Assembly (NCBI GenBank): GCA_964408455.1
Contig: CAYOZN010000025.1
Span: 31,320-95,319, forward strand
From: CAYOZN01 sp964408455
GTDB lineage: Bacteria; Planctomycetota; Phycisphaerae; UBA1845; UTPLA1
Direction of reading: 5' to 3'
DNA: 64,000 nt
The position numbers and the translations under genes are program-made. The stretch's first letter is position 1; every line of letters starts with the position of its first letter. This document shows positions 63,696 to 64,000 of this stretch, in pieces. The notes below the pieces were generated by a model. It saw nothing but the letters and a program-made list of their open reading frames with translations. It did no database searches and had not been told where the DNA came from.

Positions 63696-64000
<305 letters not shown>

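Overview
The window comes from a high-GC bacterium, most likely a planctomycete (Phycisphaera-like or a related uncultured lineage). Evidence: two PEP-CTERM surface proteins, a dockerin-bearing secreted protein, ECF sigma factors paired with serine/threonine kinases carrying TPRs, several small membrane proteins with zinc ribbons, and the 5' end of a bacterial 16S rRNA gene with a GGCGTGGCTAAGACATGCAA segment at the right edge. A run of 100 N at 60669-60768 shows that this is a draft assembly scaffold.

Layout. 1-5.3 kb: two adjacent D-3-phosphoglycerate dehydrogenase paralogues (the first cut by the edge), a PEP-CTERM protein and isocitrate dehydrogenase. 5.3-7.9 kb: a lower-GC NucS-like nuclease fused to a PUA/EVE-like domain, then nrdR overlapping a stand-alone ATP-cone gene. 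8-13.5 kb: an MBL-fold hydrolase, a Na+/H+ antiporter-like carrier, a short LuxR-type regulator and three small stress or secreted proteins (SnoaL-like, DUF6265-like, DUF1579-like). 13.5-28.7 kb: signalling and surface genes, namely three ECF sigma factors (one with a membrane anti-sigma-like partner, two with TPR kinases), a PEP-CTERM protein, a dockerin protein, a lipoprotein and an SRPBCC pseudogene.

28.8-44 kb is a redox region. It holds a three-gene molybdenum hydroxylase operon, an ankyrin protein, a membrane protein with an ACP-like domain and zinc ribbons, a giant 2-hydroxyacyl-CoA dehydratase activase with its dehydratase-like partner, and a divergent paaN-type aldehyde dehydrogenase. 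44-50.6 kb: RmuC, an antitoxin/PIN toxin pair, a Nudix hydrolase, PilT and small membrane proteins. 50.8-59.8 kb: the membrane arm of complex I (nuoH, J, K, L, M, N), with no nuoI and a small zinc-ribbon gene in its usual place. 59.9-64 kb: a DUF1697 protein, a 45-bp tandem repeat array, a methyltransferase, pyrD, and the promoter/leader and first ~305 nt of a 16S rRNA gene.

The most distinctive pattern is a family of short hairpin repeats. Their stems differ but share a CAC...GTG frame followed by CCAC or GCAC. They lie between nuo genes, in arrays at 35.3 and 60.5-60.9 kb, at the stop codon of one gene, and in frame inside the molybdenum hydroxylase gene. Larger palindromic or repeated insertions also sit in frame in nuoL and the Nudix gene. 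No transposase is seen in the window.
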